64,000 nucleotides of DNA from Bordetella genomosp. 13 (GCF_002119665.1 NZ_CP021111.1:3968001-4032000), one strand, 5' to 3'; shown: positions 20,237-32,535, numbered from the stretch's first letter. A program made the numbers and translations. The notes: generated from the letters alone by a model not told the origin.

Positions 20237-20997
20237 ACACCCATCGACACAACCGGGTAGCGCTGGTGACGGGCGCCTCGCGCGGGATCGGCGCGGCGAC
20301 CGCCCTGGCGCTGGCACGACGCGGATTCCATACCGTGCTGGCCGTACGCGACCCCGCGGGCGCCGTGCCCGTGCTGACGCAGATCGAGGCCGAAGGCGGC
20401 ACGGCGTGGGCGGTCGCGCTGGACGTGCGCGACGGCGGGTCGGTGCGCGCCGCGATGGACGAGTGCCTGCGGCGCGAGGGCAGCCTGGATGCGCTGGTCA
20501 ACAACGCCGGCAACATCGAGCCCATCGGACTGCTGGGCGACACCGACGAGCAGGCCTGGCTGGCCAACCACGACGTCAACCTGCACGGGCCGTACCGGAC
20601 GATACGCGCCGCCCTGCCGGCGCTGCTGAGCAGCCCGGCTGCGGTCATCGTCAACCTGTCCTCGGGCGCGGCGCATGCCACCCGCGAGGGATGGTCGGCC
20701 TATTGCAGCGGCAAGGCGGGCCTGGCCATGCTGACGCGCTGCGTGGCCCATGAGTATCCCGCGATCGCGTGCTATGGATTCCAGCCCGGCTTCGTCGACA
20801 CCGCGATGCAGGCGAGCATCCGCGCGTCAGGCATCAACGACATCAGCCGCATGCCGCGCAGCAACCTGGCGCCCGCCGAACGCCCGGCCGAATACATCGC
20901 CTGGCTGTGCGACGCGCGTCCCGCCGACCTGGGCGGCCAGGACCTGTCCATCAACGACGCCGCGCTGCAGGCGCGGCTACGCGAGGCAACGCCATGA
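20233..20997 (+). CDS. Short-chain dehydrogenase/reductase
   Basis: A 254-residue classical SDR. The cofactor motif is TGASRGIG (13-20), followed by NNAG (90-93), catalytic Ser near 143-144 (NLSSGAA) and Tyr157/Lys161 (YCSGK). The residues after the first beta strand (AVRD at about 37-40) include an arginine, which would suit NADP(H), although this is not decisive. It oxidises or reduces an alcohol/ketone intermediate in the operon's pathway. ATGA overlaps join it to both neighbours. Confidence 0.9.
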   Translation: MNTHRHNRVALVTGASRGIGAATALALARRGFHTVLAVRDPAGAVPVLTQIEAEGGTAWAVALDVRDGGSVRAAMDECLRREGSLDALVNNAGNIEPIGLLGDTDEQAWLANHDVNLHGPYRTIRAALPALLSSPAAVIVNLSSGAAHATREGWSAYCSGKAGLAMLTRCVAHEYPAIACYGFQPGFVDTAMQASIRASGINDISRMPRSNLAPAERPAEYIAWLCDARPADLGGQDLSINDAALQARLREATP

Positions 20998-21926
20998 GGC
21001 CATCGAAGAAAGTCATCATCACCTGCGCGGTGACGGGCTCGATCCACACGCCCAGCATGTCGCCGCACCTGCCCATCACCCCCGACGAGATCTCCGACGC
21101 CGCGCTCGAGGCCGCCGATGCGGGCGCGGCCATCGTGCACCTGCACGCGCGCGATCCGAAGGACGGCAGGCCCGACCAGACCACCGAGGCGTTCATGCGC
21201 TTCCTGCCGACGATCAAGCGCAACAGCAAGGTGGTCATCAACCTGACCACGGGCGGCGCGCCGACCATGTCGGTGGAGGAGCGCCTGGTCCCCGCACTGG
21301 AGCTGAAGCCCGAGATCGCATCTCTGAACCTGGGCTCGATGAACTTCGGCCTGTACGAGATGCTGGACCGCTACAAGACCTTCGAGCACGACTGGGAGCG
21401 GCCGTATCTGGAAGGCAGCGAAGATCGCGTGTTCCGCAACACGTTCCGGGACATCGCCAACATCCTCACGTCGTGCGCCAGGAATCGCACGCGCTTCGAA
21501 CTGGAGTGCTACGACATCGGCCACCTGTACACGGCCCGCCACTTCCTGGATCGCGCCCTGCTGGAACCGCCACTGTTCGTCCAGTCCGTGCTGGGGCTGC
21601 GCGGCGGCATCGGCGCGCACACGGCCGAGGTGATTCACATGCACGCCACGGCGGAACGCCTGTTCGGCGACCAGTACTACTGGTCCGTGCTGGGCGCGGG
21701 CAGCGCACAGATGCGCGTAGCCGTGCAGGCGGTGCTGCTGGGCGGCAACGTGCGCGTCGGGCTGGAGGACAGCCTGTGGATCGGCAAGGGCAAGCTGGCG
21801 GAGAGCAATGCGCAGCAGGTGCGCAAGATCCGCCACCTGATCGAGGAACTGGGCGGCGAGATCGCCACGCCCGACGAGGCCCGGCAGATGCTCGCGCTCA
21901 AAGGCGCCGACGCCGTCAACTTCTAG
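20994..21926 (+). CDS. BKACE-family beta-keto acid cleavage enzyme (DUF849)
   Basis: A 310-residue TIM-barrel enzyme of the family founded by 3-keto-5-aminohexanoate cleavage enzyme. Members condense a beta-keto acid with acetyl-CoA to give acetoacetate plus a new CoA ester. The zinc-binding HLHARDP motif (His49, His51) and the family N-terminus (VIITCAVTGS, followed by SPHLPITPDEI) are clear. The substrate of this copy cannot be read from sequence. Its place beside an SDR that could make a beta-keto acid, and beside a Rieske oxygenase, suggests a keto acid arising from a ring or acyl side chain. It overlaps the SDR stop. Confidence 0.9.
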   Translation: MRPSKKVIITCAVTGSIHTPSMSPHLPITPDEISDAALEAADAGAAIVHLHARDPKDGRPDQTTEAFMRFLPTIKRNSKVVINLTTGGAPTMSVEERLVPALELKPEIASLNLGSMNFGLYEMLDRYKTFEHDWERPYLEGSEDRVFRNTFRDIANILTSCARNRTRFELECYDIGHLYTARHFLDRALLEPPLFVQSVLGLRGGIGAHTAEVIHMHATAERLFGDQYYWSVLGAGSAQMRVAVQAVLLGGNVRVGLEDSLWIGKGKLAESNAQQVRKIRHLIEELGGEIATPDEARQMLALKGADAVNF

Positions 21927-21941
21927 GCAAGGAACACTGCG

Positions 21942-22721
21942 GTGAACCCATTCAAGCAAAAGCTGCGCGCGGGCCGCGCGCAGTTCGGACTGTTCGCGAT
22001 GTCGCTGACCGCCCAGACCGCCGATGCGCTGGCCGCCAGCGGCTTCGACTTCCTGATGTTCGACGCCGAACACACCCCCACCAGCCTGCCCACCCTGTAC
22101 ACGCAGGCACTGGCCCTGGCGTCCTCCCGCACTCATTGCCTGGTACGCATGCCCGGCCTGGATCCCGTGTGGTTCAAGCCGGTGCTGGACATGGGGATAG
22201 ACACGGTGATGGTGCCGAACATCAAGACGGCGGACGAGGCGCGCCAGGCCGTCGCCGCCGTGCGCTATCCGCCGCATGGCATCCGCGGCGTGGGCGGCAG
22301 CGTGCGGGCCACCAACTATGGCCGCGACACGGACTACTACGCACGCGCCGCCGATGAGGTCTGCCTGCTGCTTCAGATCGAAAGCGGCCAGGGCCTGGAC
22401 AACATCGAGGAGATCGCCGCGGTGGACGGCGTGGAGGGCCTGTTCATCGGGCCGGTGGACCTGTCCACCGACCTGGGCTATCTGGCGCAGCCCACTCACC
22501 CCGCCGTGCTGGAAGCCTGCCTGGACGGGGTGCGCCGCATCCGCGCCACCGGCAAGGCGGCCGGCATCCTGGCGGGGGAACCGCAGGCGGCCGCCTATCT
22601 GGACGCCGGCGCCACGATGGTGTGCCTGGGCTCGGACCTGGGCCTGCTGACCCGGGCGGCGGACGCGCTGGCCGCCCGGTGGAAGGAACGCAGCAACGCA
22701 ACACAGGAGGACGCATGCTGA
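21942..22721 (+). CDS. HpcH/HpaI-family class II aldolase
   Basis: A 259-residue metal-dependent aldolase from GTG 21942 (AAGGAA upstream). Family residues are present: Glu43-His44 (FDAEHTP), Arg69 (LVRMPG), Glu147 (LQIESG) and Asp173 (IGPVDLS). Homologues cleave 4-hydroxy-2-keto acids to pyruvate or glyoxylate plus an aldehyde. Here it would release central metabolites late in the pathway. The stop lies seven bases inside the oxygenase gene's 5' end (start 22715), so the two are translationally coupled. Confidence 0.9.
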   Translation: MNPFKQKLRAGRAQFGLFAMSLTAQTADALAASGFDFLMFDAEHTPTSLPTLYTQALALASSRTHCLVRMPGLDPVWFKPVLDMGIDTVMVPNIKTADEARQAVAAVRYPPHGIRGVGGSVRATNYGRDTDYYARAADEVCLLLQIESGQGLDNIEEIAAVDGVEGLFIGPVDLSTDLGYLAQPTHPAVLEACLDGVRRIRATGKAAGILAGEPQAAAYLDAGATMVCLGSDLGLLTRAADALAARWKERSNATQEDAC

Positions 22722-24037
22722 GCCGCGAAGACAACGAGATGCTGACCCGCACCGACGCGGACACGCCGATGGGACGGCTGTTCCGCAGCTACTGGCTGCC
22801 TGTGGTGCTGGCAGAGGAAGTATCCACGCCGGATTGCGCCCCGGTACGCATCAAGGTGCTGGGCGAGGAACTGCTGGCGTTTCGCGACAGCACCGGCCAG
22901 GTCGGCGTCATCGAGCCCCGCTGCCCGCACCGTGGCGCCAACCTGTTCTTCGGCCGCAACGAAGAAGGCGGCATACGCTGCGCCTTCCATGGCTGGAAAT
23001 TCGGCGTGGACGGCGAATGCCTGGACATGCCCACGCTGGACGCGGCGGCCGTGCCGCGGATGTGCCAGAAGGCCCGCATCAAGGCCTATCCCGCGCGGGA
23101 ATGGGGCGGCTATGTCTGGGCCTACATGGGCAGCGAGACCGTGCCGCCCCCGATGCCCGACATGGAGTTCGCGCTGGTGCCCGCCTCGCACCGGCACGTG
23201 TCGAAGAAGTTCCAGGAGTGCAATTGGGCGCAGGCGGCCGAGGGCGGCGTGGACACGGCGCACTTCTCTTTCCTGCACCAGCCGGTCGATCGCTCCGGTG
23301 AGCAACTGCATGAGAAGGCCGCGCGCGCCACGCGCGGCTACTCGCAGCAAACCATGAGCAGCGAGCACGTGCAGTGGATGCGCGACGACACGCGGCCGCG
23401 CTACGAGGTGAGAAAACACGACAGCGGACTGGTGCTGGGCGCATCGCGCCGCGCGGCGCCCGGGCAGTCGTACTGGCGCATCGCGCAATACCTGATGCCC
23501 TGTCACGGCTACACGCCCAGCGCGACGCCGGGCCAGACCTATCATGGCCAGACCTGGGTGCCCATCGACGACGAATCGTGCTGGGTCTATGTGTACTCGT
23601 GGAACCCGGAGCGCCCGCTGACCGAGGAAGAAATCCGCGGCTATCGCAGCGGCGGCGCCGTCTATCCCGAGATGGACGATCGCTGGATGCCGCTGCGCAA
23701 CCGGTCGAACGACTACCTGATAGATCGCCAGATGCAGAAGTCGGAGAACTTCACGGGCATCGTCGGCGTGTCGGAGCAGGATGCGGCGATCCAGGACAGC
23801 CAGGGGCGCATCGCCGATCGCACCCGCGAACTGCTGGGCCCTACCGACATCGGCGTGGTGCAGTTCCGCCGCTTGATGCTGGAATCGGCCAAGGCCCTGG
23901 CCGCCGGCGAGCAGCCGCCCGGACTAGCAAGCCCGGCCAGCTACCGCGTGCGCGCGGGCGGCATCGTCGCGGATGCGCCGCTGGCGTTCGACGAGGTCAT
24001 GCAGCGGCGTTTCGGCGATCCGCTGGGCCGCTTCTGA
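22715..24037 (+). CDS. Rieske non-heme iron oxygenase, alpha subunit (phthalate dioxygenase type)
   Basis: A 440-residue oxygenase starting at ATG 22715 behind ACAGGAGG. The Rieske 2Fe-2S ligands are Cys70-x-His72 and Cys89-x2-His92 (CPHRGANL, CAFHGWKF). The mononuclear iron site is Asp180-x2-His183-x4-His188 (GVDTAHFSFLH). The long C-terminal domain and lack of a beta subunit fit the alpha-only phthalate 4,5-dioxygenase/LigX group, which hydroxylates or O-demethylates aromatic acids. The reductase is the next gene. Substrate unknown. Confidence 0.92.
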   Translation: MLSREDNEMLTRTDADTPMGRLFRSYWLPVVLAEEVSTPDCAPVRIKVLGEELLAFRDSTGQVGVIEPRCPHRGANLFFGRNEEGGIRCAFHGWKFGVDGECLDMPTLDAAAVPRMCQKARIKAYPAREWGGYVWAYMGSETVPPPMPDMEFALVPASHRHVSKKFQECNWAQAAEGGVDTAHFSFLHQPVDRSGEQLHEKAARATRGYSQQTMSSEHVQWMRDDTRPRYEVRKHDSGLVLGASRRAAPGQSYWRIAQYLMPCHGYTPSATPGQTYHGQTWVPIDDESCWVYVYSWNPERPLTEEEIRGYRSGGAVYPEMDDRWMPLRNRSNDYLIDRQMQKSENFTGIVGVSEQDAAIQDSQGRIADRTRELLGPTDIGVVQFRRLMLESAKALAAGEQPPGLASPASYRVRAGGIVADAPLAFDEVMQRRFGDPLGRF

Positions 24038-24051
24038 CGGAGCGCGTGTCC

Positions 24052-25011
24052 ATGAACGAATTCGTGAAGATGCGGGTCGGCGCGATCCGGCGGCTGGCCG
24101 GCACGGTGTCGGCCATCGCACTGGAGCGCCTGTCCGACGCGGTGCTGCCGTCGTTCGCGCCGGGCGCGCACGTCGACCTCCGGCTGCCCGGCGGATTGGT
24201 GCGCAGCTATTCGCTGTACACCCTGCGGGACACGGAGCGGCGCTACGAGATCGCCGTCAACCGCGACGGCAACAGCCGCGGAGGCTCGGCCTACCTGCAC
24301 GAACGGCTGCGCGTGGGCGACGTGCTCGAGGTGTCGGCCCCGCGCAACCACTTCCCCCTCATCGACGGCGACCATCCCACCCTGCTGATCGCGGGAGGCA
24401 TCGGCATCACGCCGCTGTATTGCATGGCGCAGCAGCTCGCCGCGCGGGGCGCGCGATGGCACATGGTGTACGCGGCGCGCAGCCGGGCGGGCGCCGCGTT
24501 CGTCGACGAACTTCAGGCCCTGGCGGATGCCGCGGGCATGCCGCTGACGCTGCACTTCGACGACGAGGCCGGCGGCAGGCTCGATATCCCCGCCATCGTG
24601 GCGCACGCGCCGCCCGACACGCACTTCTACTGCTGCGGGCCCGCGCCCATGCTGGATGCGTACCTGTCCGCCTGCAGTCGCCTGCCGGCCGAACGCGTGC
24701 ACTACGAGCGCTTCGGCGCGGACATCCCGATGCCGGGCGCGGGACAAGGCTTCGACGTAGAGCTCGCCCGCAGCGGGCGAACCCTGAGAGTCCGGCCGGA
24801 CCAGACCATTCTCGAGGTCCTGTTGGACGCGGGGGTGGACGTGGAATATTCCTGCATGCAGGGCGTGTGCGGCAGCTGCCGCACCGGCGTGCTGGCCGGC
24901 GAGCCCGAGCACCTGGACATGTTCCTCAGCCCCGAGGAACAGGCGGCCAGCGACTGCATGATGATCTGCTGCTCGCGCGCCCGCGGCGCCAGGCTGGTGC
25001 TGGACTGCTGA
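24052..25011 (+). CDS. Oxygenase reductase (FMN, NAD, plant-type 2Fe-2S), phthalate dioxygenase reductase family
   Basis: A 319-residue electron-transfer protein. The flavin domain has RSYSLYT (about 51-57), the NAD domain starts at LLIAGGIGITP (about 111-121) and has the CCGPAPM motif. The C-terminal ferredoxin domain has Cys268, Cys273, Cys276 and a final cysteine at 306 or 307. It passes electrons from NADH to the Rieske centre of the preceding oxygenase. ATG 24052 has better spacing from CGGAG than the GTG at 24046. It is the last gene of the operon and converges on the SMR pump gene. Confidence 0.92.
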   Translation: MNEFVKMRVGAIRRLAGTVSAIALERLSDAVLPSFAPGAHVDLRLPGGLVRSYSLYTLRDTERRYEIAVNRDGNSRGGSAYLHERLRVGDVLEVSAPRNHFPLIDGDHPTLLIAGGIGITPLYCMAQQLAARGARWHMVYAARSRAGAAFVDELQALADAAGMPLTLHFDDEAGGRLDIPAIVAHAPPDTHFYCCGPAPMLDAYLSACSRLPAERVHYERFGADIPMPGAGQGFDVELARSGRTLRVRPDQTILEVLLDAGVDVEYSCMQGVCGSCRTGVLAGEPEHLDMFLSPEEQAASDCMMICCSRARGARLVLDC

Positions 25012-25020
25012 GCGCCGGCC

Positions 25021-25346
25021 TCAGTGTGCGGTGGTCTTGGAGAACACCTGCATCACCACCACGCCGGCGACGATCAGCAGGATGCCCAGGATGGCGGGCA
25101 CGTCGAGGTGCTGCTTGTACACCACCCACCCGACCAGCGAGATCAGCACGATGCCCACGCCCGACCAGATCGCGTACACCACCCCCATGGGTATGGTGCG
25201 CAGCGTGACGGCAAGGAAGTAGAACGCCACCGCATAGCCCGCCGCGGTGATCACCGATGGCCACAGGCGGGTGAAGCCGTCGGAACTCTTCAGCGCACTG
25301 GTGGCCACGACCTCGGCGGCGATGGCGATAGCCAGATACAGCCACT

Positions 25347-25350
<4 letters not shown>
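25021..25350 (-). CDS. Small multidrug resistance (SMR) efflux protein, EmrE/Qac type
   Basis: A 109-residue, four-helix inner-membrane protein. The membrane-embedded Glu13 (AIAAEVVATSALK) is the proton/drug-binding residue of the family, and VVYAIWSGVGIV is typical of the Qac subgroup as opposed to guanidinium exporters. It works as an antiparallel dimer that exchanges protons for cationic compounds. Its start overlaps the stop of the upstream Smr-domain gene (ATGA), so the two are co-translated, possibly by chance. Confidence 0.92.
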
Positions 25351-29379
<4,029 letters not shown>

Positions 29380-29452
29380 GCCCGGTGGGGTGCCCCAAGG
29401 GGGTATCCTCCCTCGGGAAGGCAACCGCGCAGCCACAGGAGGCAGTTCAGTC

Positions 29453-30085
29453 ATGACGAAGAAGACGATGCAACGATTGGCCGCCATGGTAGTGCTGGGC
29501 CTGTGCCCCCTGATGGCGCTGGCCGCCGGCGCGCAAGAGCAGCTGAAGGCTTTCGTGGCGAACGTGCAGGGCGCCACCGGCTCGTTCACGCAGGCCACGT
29601 CGGGCGCGCAGGGCGGCCAGGCGCAGAAGACGCAAAGCGGCAATTTCGCGTTCCAGCGGCCCGGCAAGTTCAATTGGATGGTGCAAAAACCCTACGAGCA
29701 GCGCATCGTCTCCGACGGCAAGCAGGTGTTCCAGTACGACCCCGACCTGGCCCAGGTCACCGTGCGGCAGGTCGACCAGGCCATCGGCACCTCGCCCGCC
29801 GCCATCCTGTTCGGGTCGGGCGACCTCGAGCAGGCCTTCGACGTCTCGCCCCTGCCGGCGCGCGACGGCCTGGAATGGCTGCGCGCCAAGCCGCGCGGCG
29901 GCGACGCGGGCTTCTCGCAGGTGGACATCGGCATGAAGGACAACCAGCCCGCGCGCATCGAGCTGCTGGACGCCTTCGGCCAGACCACGCGCGTCACGCT
30001 GTCCAACATCCGGCCCAACCCCTCGCTGCCGGCCTCCGAGTTCCAGTTCACGCCGCCCGCGGGCACGGACGTGGTGAAGATGTAG
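29453..30085 (+). CDS. lolA: Outer-membrane lipoprotein carrier protein LolA
   Basis: A 210-residue periplasmic chaperone. A signal peptide (residues 1 to about 24, basic MTKK then a hydrophobic core ending ALAAGA) is followed by the LolA fold. Typical blocks are GSFTQ, the [19 protein letters not shown] strand region and [22 protein letters not shown] 29453 has ACAGGAGG ten bases ahead. LolA carries lipoproteins from the LolCDE complex to LolB. It follows ftsK, the common ftsK-lolA order in proteobacteria, and ends at a hairpin terminator. Confidence 0.95.
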   Translation: MTKKTMQRLAAMVVLGLCPLMALAAGAQEQLKAFVANVQGATGSFTQATSGAQGGQAQKTQSGNFAFQRPGKFNWMVQKPYEQRIVSDGKQVFQYDPDLAQVTVRQVDQAIGTSPAAILFGSGDLEQAFDVSPLPARDGLEWLRAKPRGGDAGFSQVDIGMKDNQPARIELLDAFGQTTRVTLSNIRPNPSLPASEFQFTPPAGTDVVKM

Positions 30086-30116
30086 CCTGACGCCGGCAAT
30101 ACGCTTGCCATTGCGA

Positions 30117-30136
30117 CGGCGCCCCAGCGGGCGCCG
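30117..30136 (+). terminator. Terminator after lolA
   Basis: CGGCGCCC and GGGCGCCG form a perfect 8-bp stem with a CAGC loop (extendable by an A-T pair), followed by TTTCCATTTTT. It ends the ftsK-lolA transcript 32 bases after the lolA stop. Confidence 0.75.
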
Positions 30137-30144
30137 TTTCCATT

Positions 30145-30209
30145 TTTACGCGGCGCTTATGCTGCGCCGGCAAGTCTTTACGCGGGGCTTATGCGTTTGT
30201 CTCTACTGT
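30145..30209 (+). promoter_or_regulatory. Porin promoter with four KdpE-like half-sites
   Basis: TTTACG (30145), CTTATG (30156), TTTACG (30177) and CTTATG (30188) lie at offsets 0, 11, 32 and 43, followed by TACTGT at 30204 (offset 59). The two 18-bp halves TTTACGCGG(C/G)GCTTATGC differ at one base. Spacing is identical to the kdp promoter. Transcription would begin near 30216 and the porin ATG is at 30251. Confidence 0.6.
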
Positions 30210-30250
30210 TCGGCCGGCGCCTCTTCCGGCGCCGACACAGGAGAACCGTC

Positions 30251-31045
30251 ATGCAGCAAGCCCTTCCCTTATCCTCGCCATACGCGCAGCTGGCCGCCGC
30301 AACGCTGCTGGTAACGCTGGGCGCCGCGCTCGCCGCGCCGGCGCTCGCGCAGCAGCCGGCCGCGCAAGAGTCCGCCGCCCATGCGGTCAGCGCGAATGTG
30401 TCGCTGGCCACGCAGTACCGCTATCGCGGACTGATGCAGACCAACAACAAGCCCTCGTTGTCGGGCGGATTCGATTACGCGCACCGCAGCGGTTTCTACC
30501 TGGGCAACTGGAATTCGAACATCAGTTGGCTCTCCGACGGCAATCGCGAGGTTTCCGCCCCCATCGAGATGGACTTCTACGGCGGCTACAAGGGCAGGCT
30601 GGCCGACGGCGTGCCCTTCGACCTGGGCGTCCTGCAGTACTACTACCCGGGCGACTATCCGTCCGGCTACACCAGCCCCGACACCACCGAGCTGTATGCC
30701 GGCATGGGCTGGGGGCCGCTGTTCTTCAAGTACTCGTACGCCGTCACGAACCTGTTCGGCTTCGCGCGCAGCGACGGCAGCCAGTACTTCGACCTGGCGG
30801 GCAACTTCGATACCGGCGTCTGGGGCCTGACGTTGAACGCGCACCTGGGCTACCAGTACGTGCGCAACGTCGACGACGGCTCGTACTGGGACTGGAAGCT
30901 CGGCCTCACCAAGGACCTGGGTGAGGGGTTCAGCATCAGCGCGGCATACGTCGACACCAATGCCGACCGGCGCGTCTACACCAATGCCAAGGGCCGCGAC
31001 ATGGGACGCGCCACGGGCGTGCTGACGCTGACCAGGACGTTCTGA
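30251..31045 (+). CDS. TorF-family putative outer-membrane porin (TIGR02001 type)
   Basis: A 264-residue protein with a signal peptide ending near ALAAPALAQQ (about residues 20-36). A beta-rich mature part starts SANVSLATQYRYRGLMQTNN and repeats aromatic-bounded amphipathic strands (NWNSNISWL, MDFYGGYKG, YYYPGDYP). It ends TRTF, the aromatic C-terminus of outer-membrane barrels. Family members are uncharacterised porin-like proteins. ACAGGAG precedes ATG 30251. It is monocistronic, behind a promoter that copies the kdp promoter architecture, so I infer a role in ion or osmolyte access under potassium limitation. Confidence 0.82.
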   Translation: MQQALPLSSPYAQLAAATLLVTLGAALAAPALAQQPAAQESAAHAVSANVSLATQYRYRGLMQTNNKPSLSGGFDYAHRSGFYLGNWNSNISWLSDGNREVSAPIEMDFYGGYKGRLADGVPFDLGVLQYYYPGDYPSGYTSPDTTELYAGMGWGPLFFKYSYAVTNLFGFARSDGSQYFDLAGNFDTGVWGLTLNAHLGYQYVRNVDDGSYWDWKLGLTKDLGEGFSISAAYVDTNADRRVYTNAKGRDMGRATGVLTLTRTF

Positions 31046-31057
31046 GCTGGCGCGGCG

Positions 31058-31122
31058 TAGACGACATTTTTACGGCGGGGCGGTCGATTTTTTCGCGAGC
31101 TTTATGGCGTGCTGCCTATAGT
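31058..31122 (+). promoter_or_regulatory. Third copy of the KdpE-like promoter element
   Basis: Half-sites TAGACG (31058), TTTACG (31069), TTTTCG (31090) and TTTATG (31101) are at offsets 0, 11, 32 and 43, and TATAGT lies at 31117 (offset 59). The first and third half-sites are imperfect, but the geometry is identical to the two other copies. It faces the small protein and DapA-like genes. Confidence 0.5.
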
Positions 31123-31189
31123 GGACTCGTCAGCAACCACCGGCCAACGGCAGTTTGCCGCAGCACGCAGACCCCGCGCCACCCACGCC

Positions 31190-31504
31190 ATGCCTCATCC
31201 GCAACGCCAGCCCCACATGCAGCCCCGCGCCTCCATGCCCCCCGGCATGCCGCTGGACGACTCGATCTCGATGACCGTGCGCATTCCGCCGCACCAGGTG
31301 TTGACCCTGCACGTGGCGCTGCGCCGCGCGGCTGCCATGCCCGCCGAGGTGCGCATCATCGGCACGGACGCCGCCGGCGGCCCGACCACCATGATGTTGC
31401 GCGGCACGCGCCACCACATCGACGCAGCCATGCACGTCGTGATGTGCGAGCTGCCGCAAGCCGAGTTCGGCGCCATCCATGCCATGACGGCGGTGTTCCG
31501 ATGA
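31190..31504 (+). CDS. Small His/Met-rich protein of unknown function, coupled to a DapA-like gene
   Basis: I do not recognise this protein. From ATG 31190 it has 104 residues with 11 Met and 8 His. A Pro/His/Gln-rich tail (1-25) precedes a compact domain of about 75 residues starting SMTVRIPPHQVLTLHVALR and containing RHHIDAAMHVVM. No Shine-Dalgarno is obvious; starts at 31217, 31235 or 31247 would remove only the tail. The stop overlaps the next gene's ATG (ATGA), which argues that it is real. The His/Met content could mean metal binding. A small ligand-binding alpha/beta domain is another guess. Confidence 0.6.
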   Translation: MPHPQRQPHMQPRASMPPGMPLDDSISMTVRIPPHQVLTLHVALRRAAAMPAEVRIIGTDAAGGPTTMMLRGTRHHIDAAMHVVMCELPQAEFGAIHAMTAVFR

Positions 31505-32421
31505 GCGCCGCACATTCAACTGCCCAGACGAGTTGCGCCGCGTCGCTCGAAGGCCTGTGGCTGCCCATGATCACGCCCATGCGGCAGGGGCGCATCGACC
31601 TGTATGCCGCGCAGGCCCTGGCCCGCCGCTATCGGGAAGCCGGCATCGCCGGCCTGGTGCTGTTCGGCTCGACGGGCGAAGGCAGTCTGCTGGGTGTCGG
31701 CGAGAAGTGCGACATGATCGAGGCCGTGCGCAGCGATGATCATGCGTTGCCCGTGGTCGTGGGCGCGACCGGCATCGATACGCGCAGCGTGGCCGCGCTG
31801 GTGCGCCGACTCGATCGACTGGCGCCGGCGGGCTACCTGATTCCTCCGCCCTGCTATTTGCGCCCCAGCCAGGCCGGCATCGTCTGGCATTATCACCAGA
31901 TCGCCTGGACCACCGAACGTCCCGTCATCCTGTACAACATTCCCGAACGCACCGGTGTCGCCATGACGGTCGACACCATCGAAACGCTGGCGCGCGATCC
32001 GCAGTACGCGGGCGTGAAGGAATGCAACCCCGTGCTGCTGATGGCGCTGAATCAGCGCGGACAGGTGCGGGCGCTGTGCGGCGACGACACCATGCTGATG
32101 GAGCACTTTTCATCCGGCGGCACGGGCGCCATCCCGGCCGCCGCCCACCTGTATCCCGAACGCTTCGTGGCCATGATGCGCGCGGCGCGCGCGGGCCACA
32201 TGGACCGCGCCGAGGCGCTGTTCGCCCCGCTGCGCAAGCTGATCCGGCTGCTGTACGCCGAACCTAACCCGGGTCCGATCAAGCGCGCCCTGTCGATGCA
32301 GGGCCTGGTCGCGGATGAATTGCGCCAGCCCATGATGCCCGCCAGCGCCGGACTGACGGCCAGGCTGGAACGCGTGATGATGCAGATCGAGGATATGCGA
32401 GCCGAGTCGCAGGCGGCTTGA
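31501..32421 (+). CDS. Dihydrodipicolinate synthase/N-acetylneuraminate lyase family aldolase
   Basis: A 306-residue class I aldolase. The pyruvate-binding GSTGE (56-60), the catalytic Tyr145 (ILYNIPERTGV) and the Schiff-base Lys173 (AGVKECNP) are in place. It could be the biosynthetic DapA or a paralogue acting on another keto acid. Its coupling to an unknown small protein, and its separation from other lysine genes, favour a paralogue or a specialised copy. It is translated from the ATG overlapping the small gene and lies 114 bases before nhaA. Confidence 0.85.
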   Translation: MSAAHSTAQTSCAASLEGLWLPMITPMRQGRIDLYAAQALARRYREAGIAGLVLFGSTGEGSLLGVGEKCDMIEAVRSDDHALPVVVGATGIDTRSVAALVRRLDRLAPAGYLIPPPCYLRPSQAGIVWHYHQIAWTTERPVILYNIPERTGVAMTVDTIETLARDPQYAGVKECNPVLLMALNQRGQVRALCGDDTMLMEHFSSGGTGAIPAAAHLYPERFVAMMRAARAGHMDRAEALFAPLRKLIRLLYAEPNPGPIKRALSMQGLVADELRQPMMPASAGLTARLERVMMQIEDMRAESQAA

Positions 32422-32449
32422 CCGGCAAGAGAGGCGCCGCGCGTCCATG

Positions 32450-32535
32450 TACAATCGGAACCCGGGTGTCGGCTGCATTCCGCGGTACGGCAGGTTCATG
32501 CGTCGGTCGGGCCGCCACGCGGAGTCTCCGCGACC
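32450..32535 (+). promoter_or_regulatory. nhaA promoter -10 and structured leader; possible cation riboswitch
   Basis: TACAAT at 32450-32455 is a good -10, so transcription would start near 32462 (no matching -35 seen). The following 74-base leader ends in a 6-bp hairpin CGCGGA/TCCGCG (32518-32532) that buries the ribosome site GGAG (32521-32524). A second copy of TCCGCG at 32479-32484 could compete for the same strand. Proteobacterial nhaA leaders include the nhaA-I motif, reported to be a lithium riboswitch. I cannot confirm membership by eye. Confidence 0.4.

Noticed and set aside
32418..32455. TTGACC as -35 for the nhaA promoter
   Set aside because: The spacer to TACAAT is 26 bp, too long for a sigma-70 promoter.
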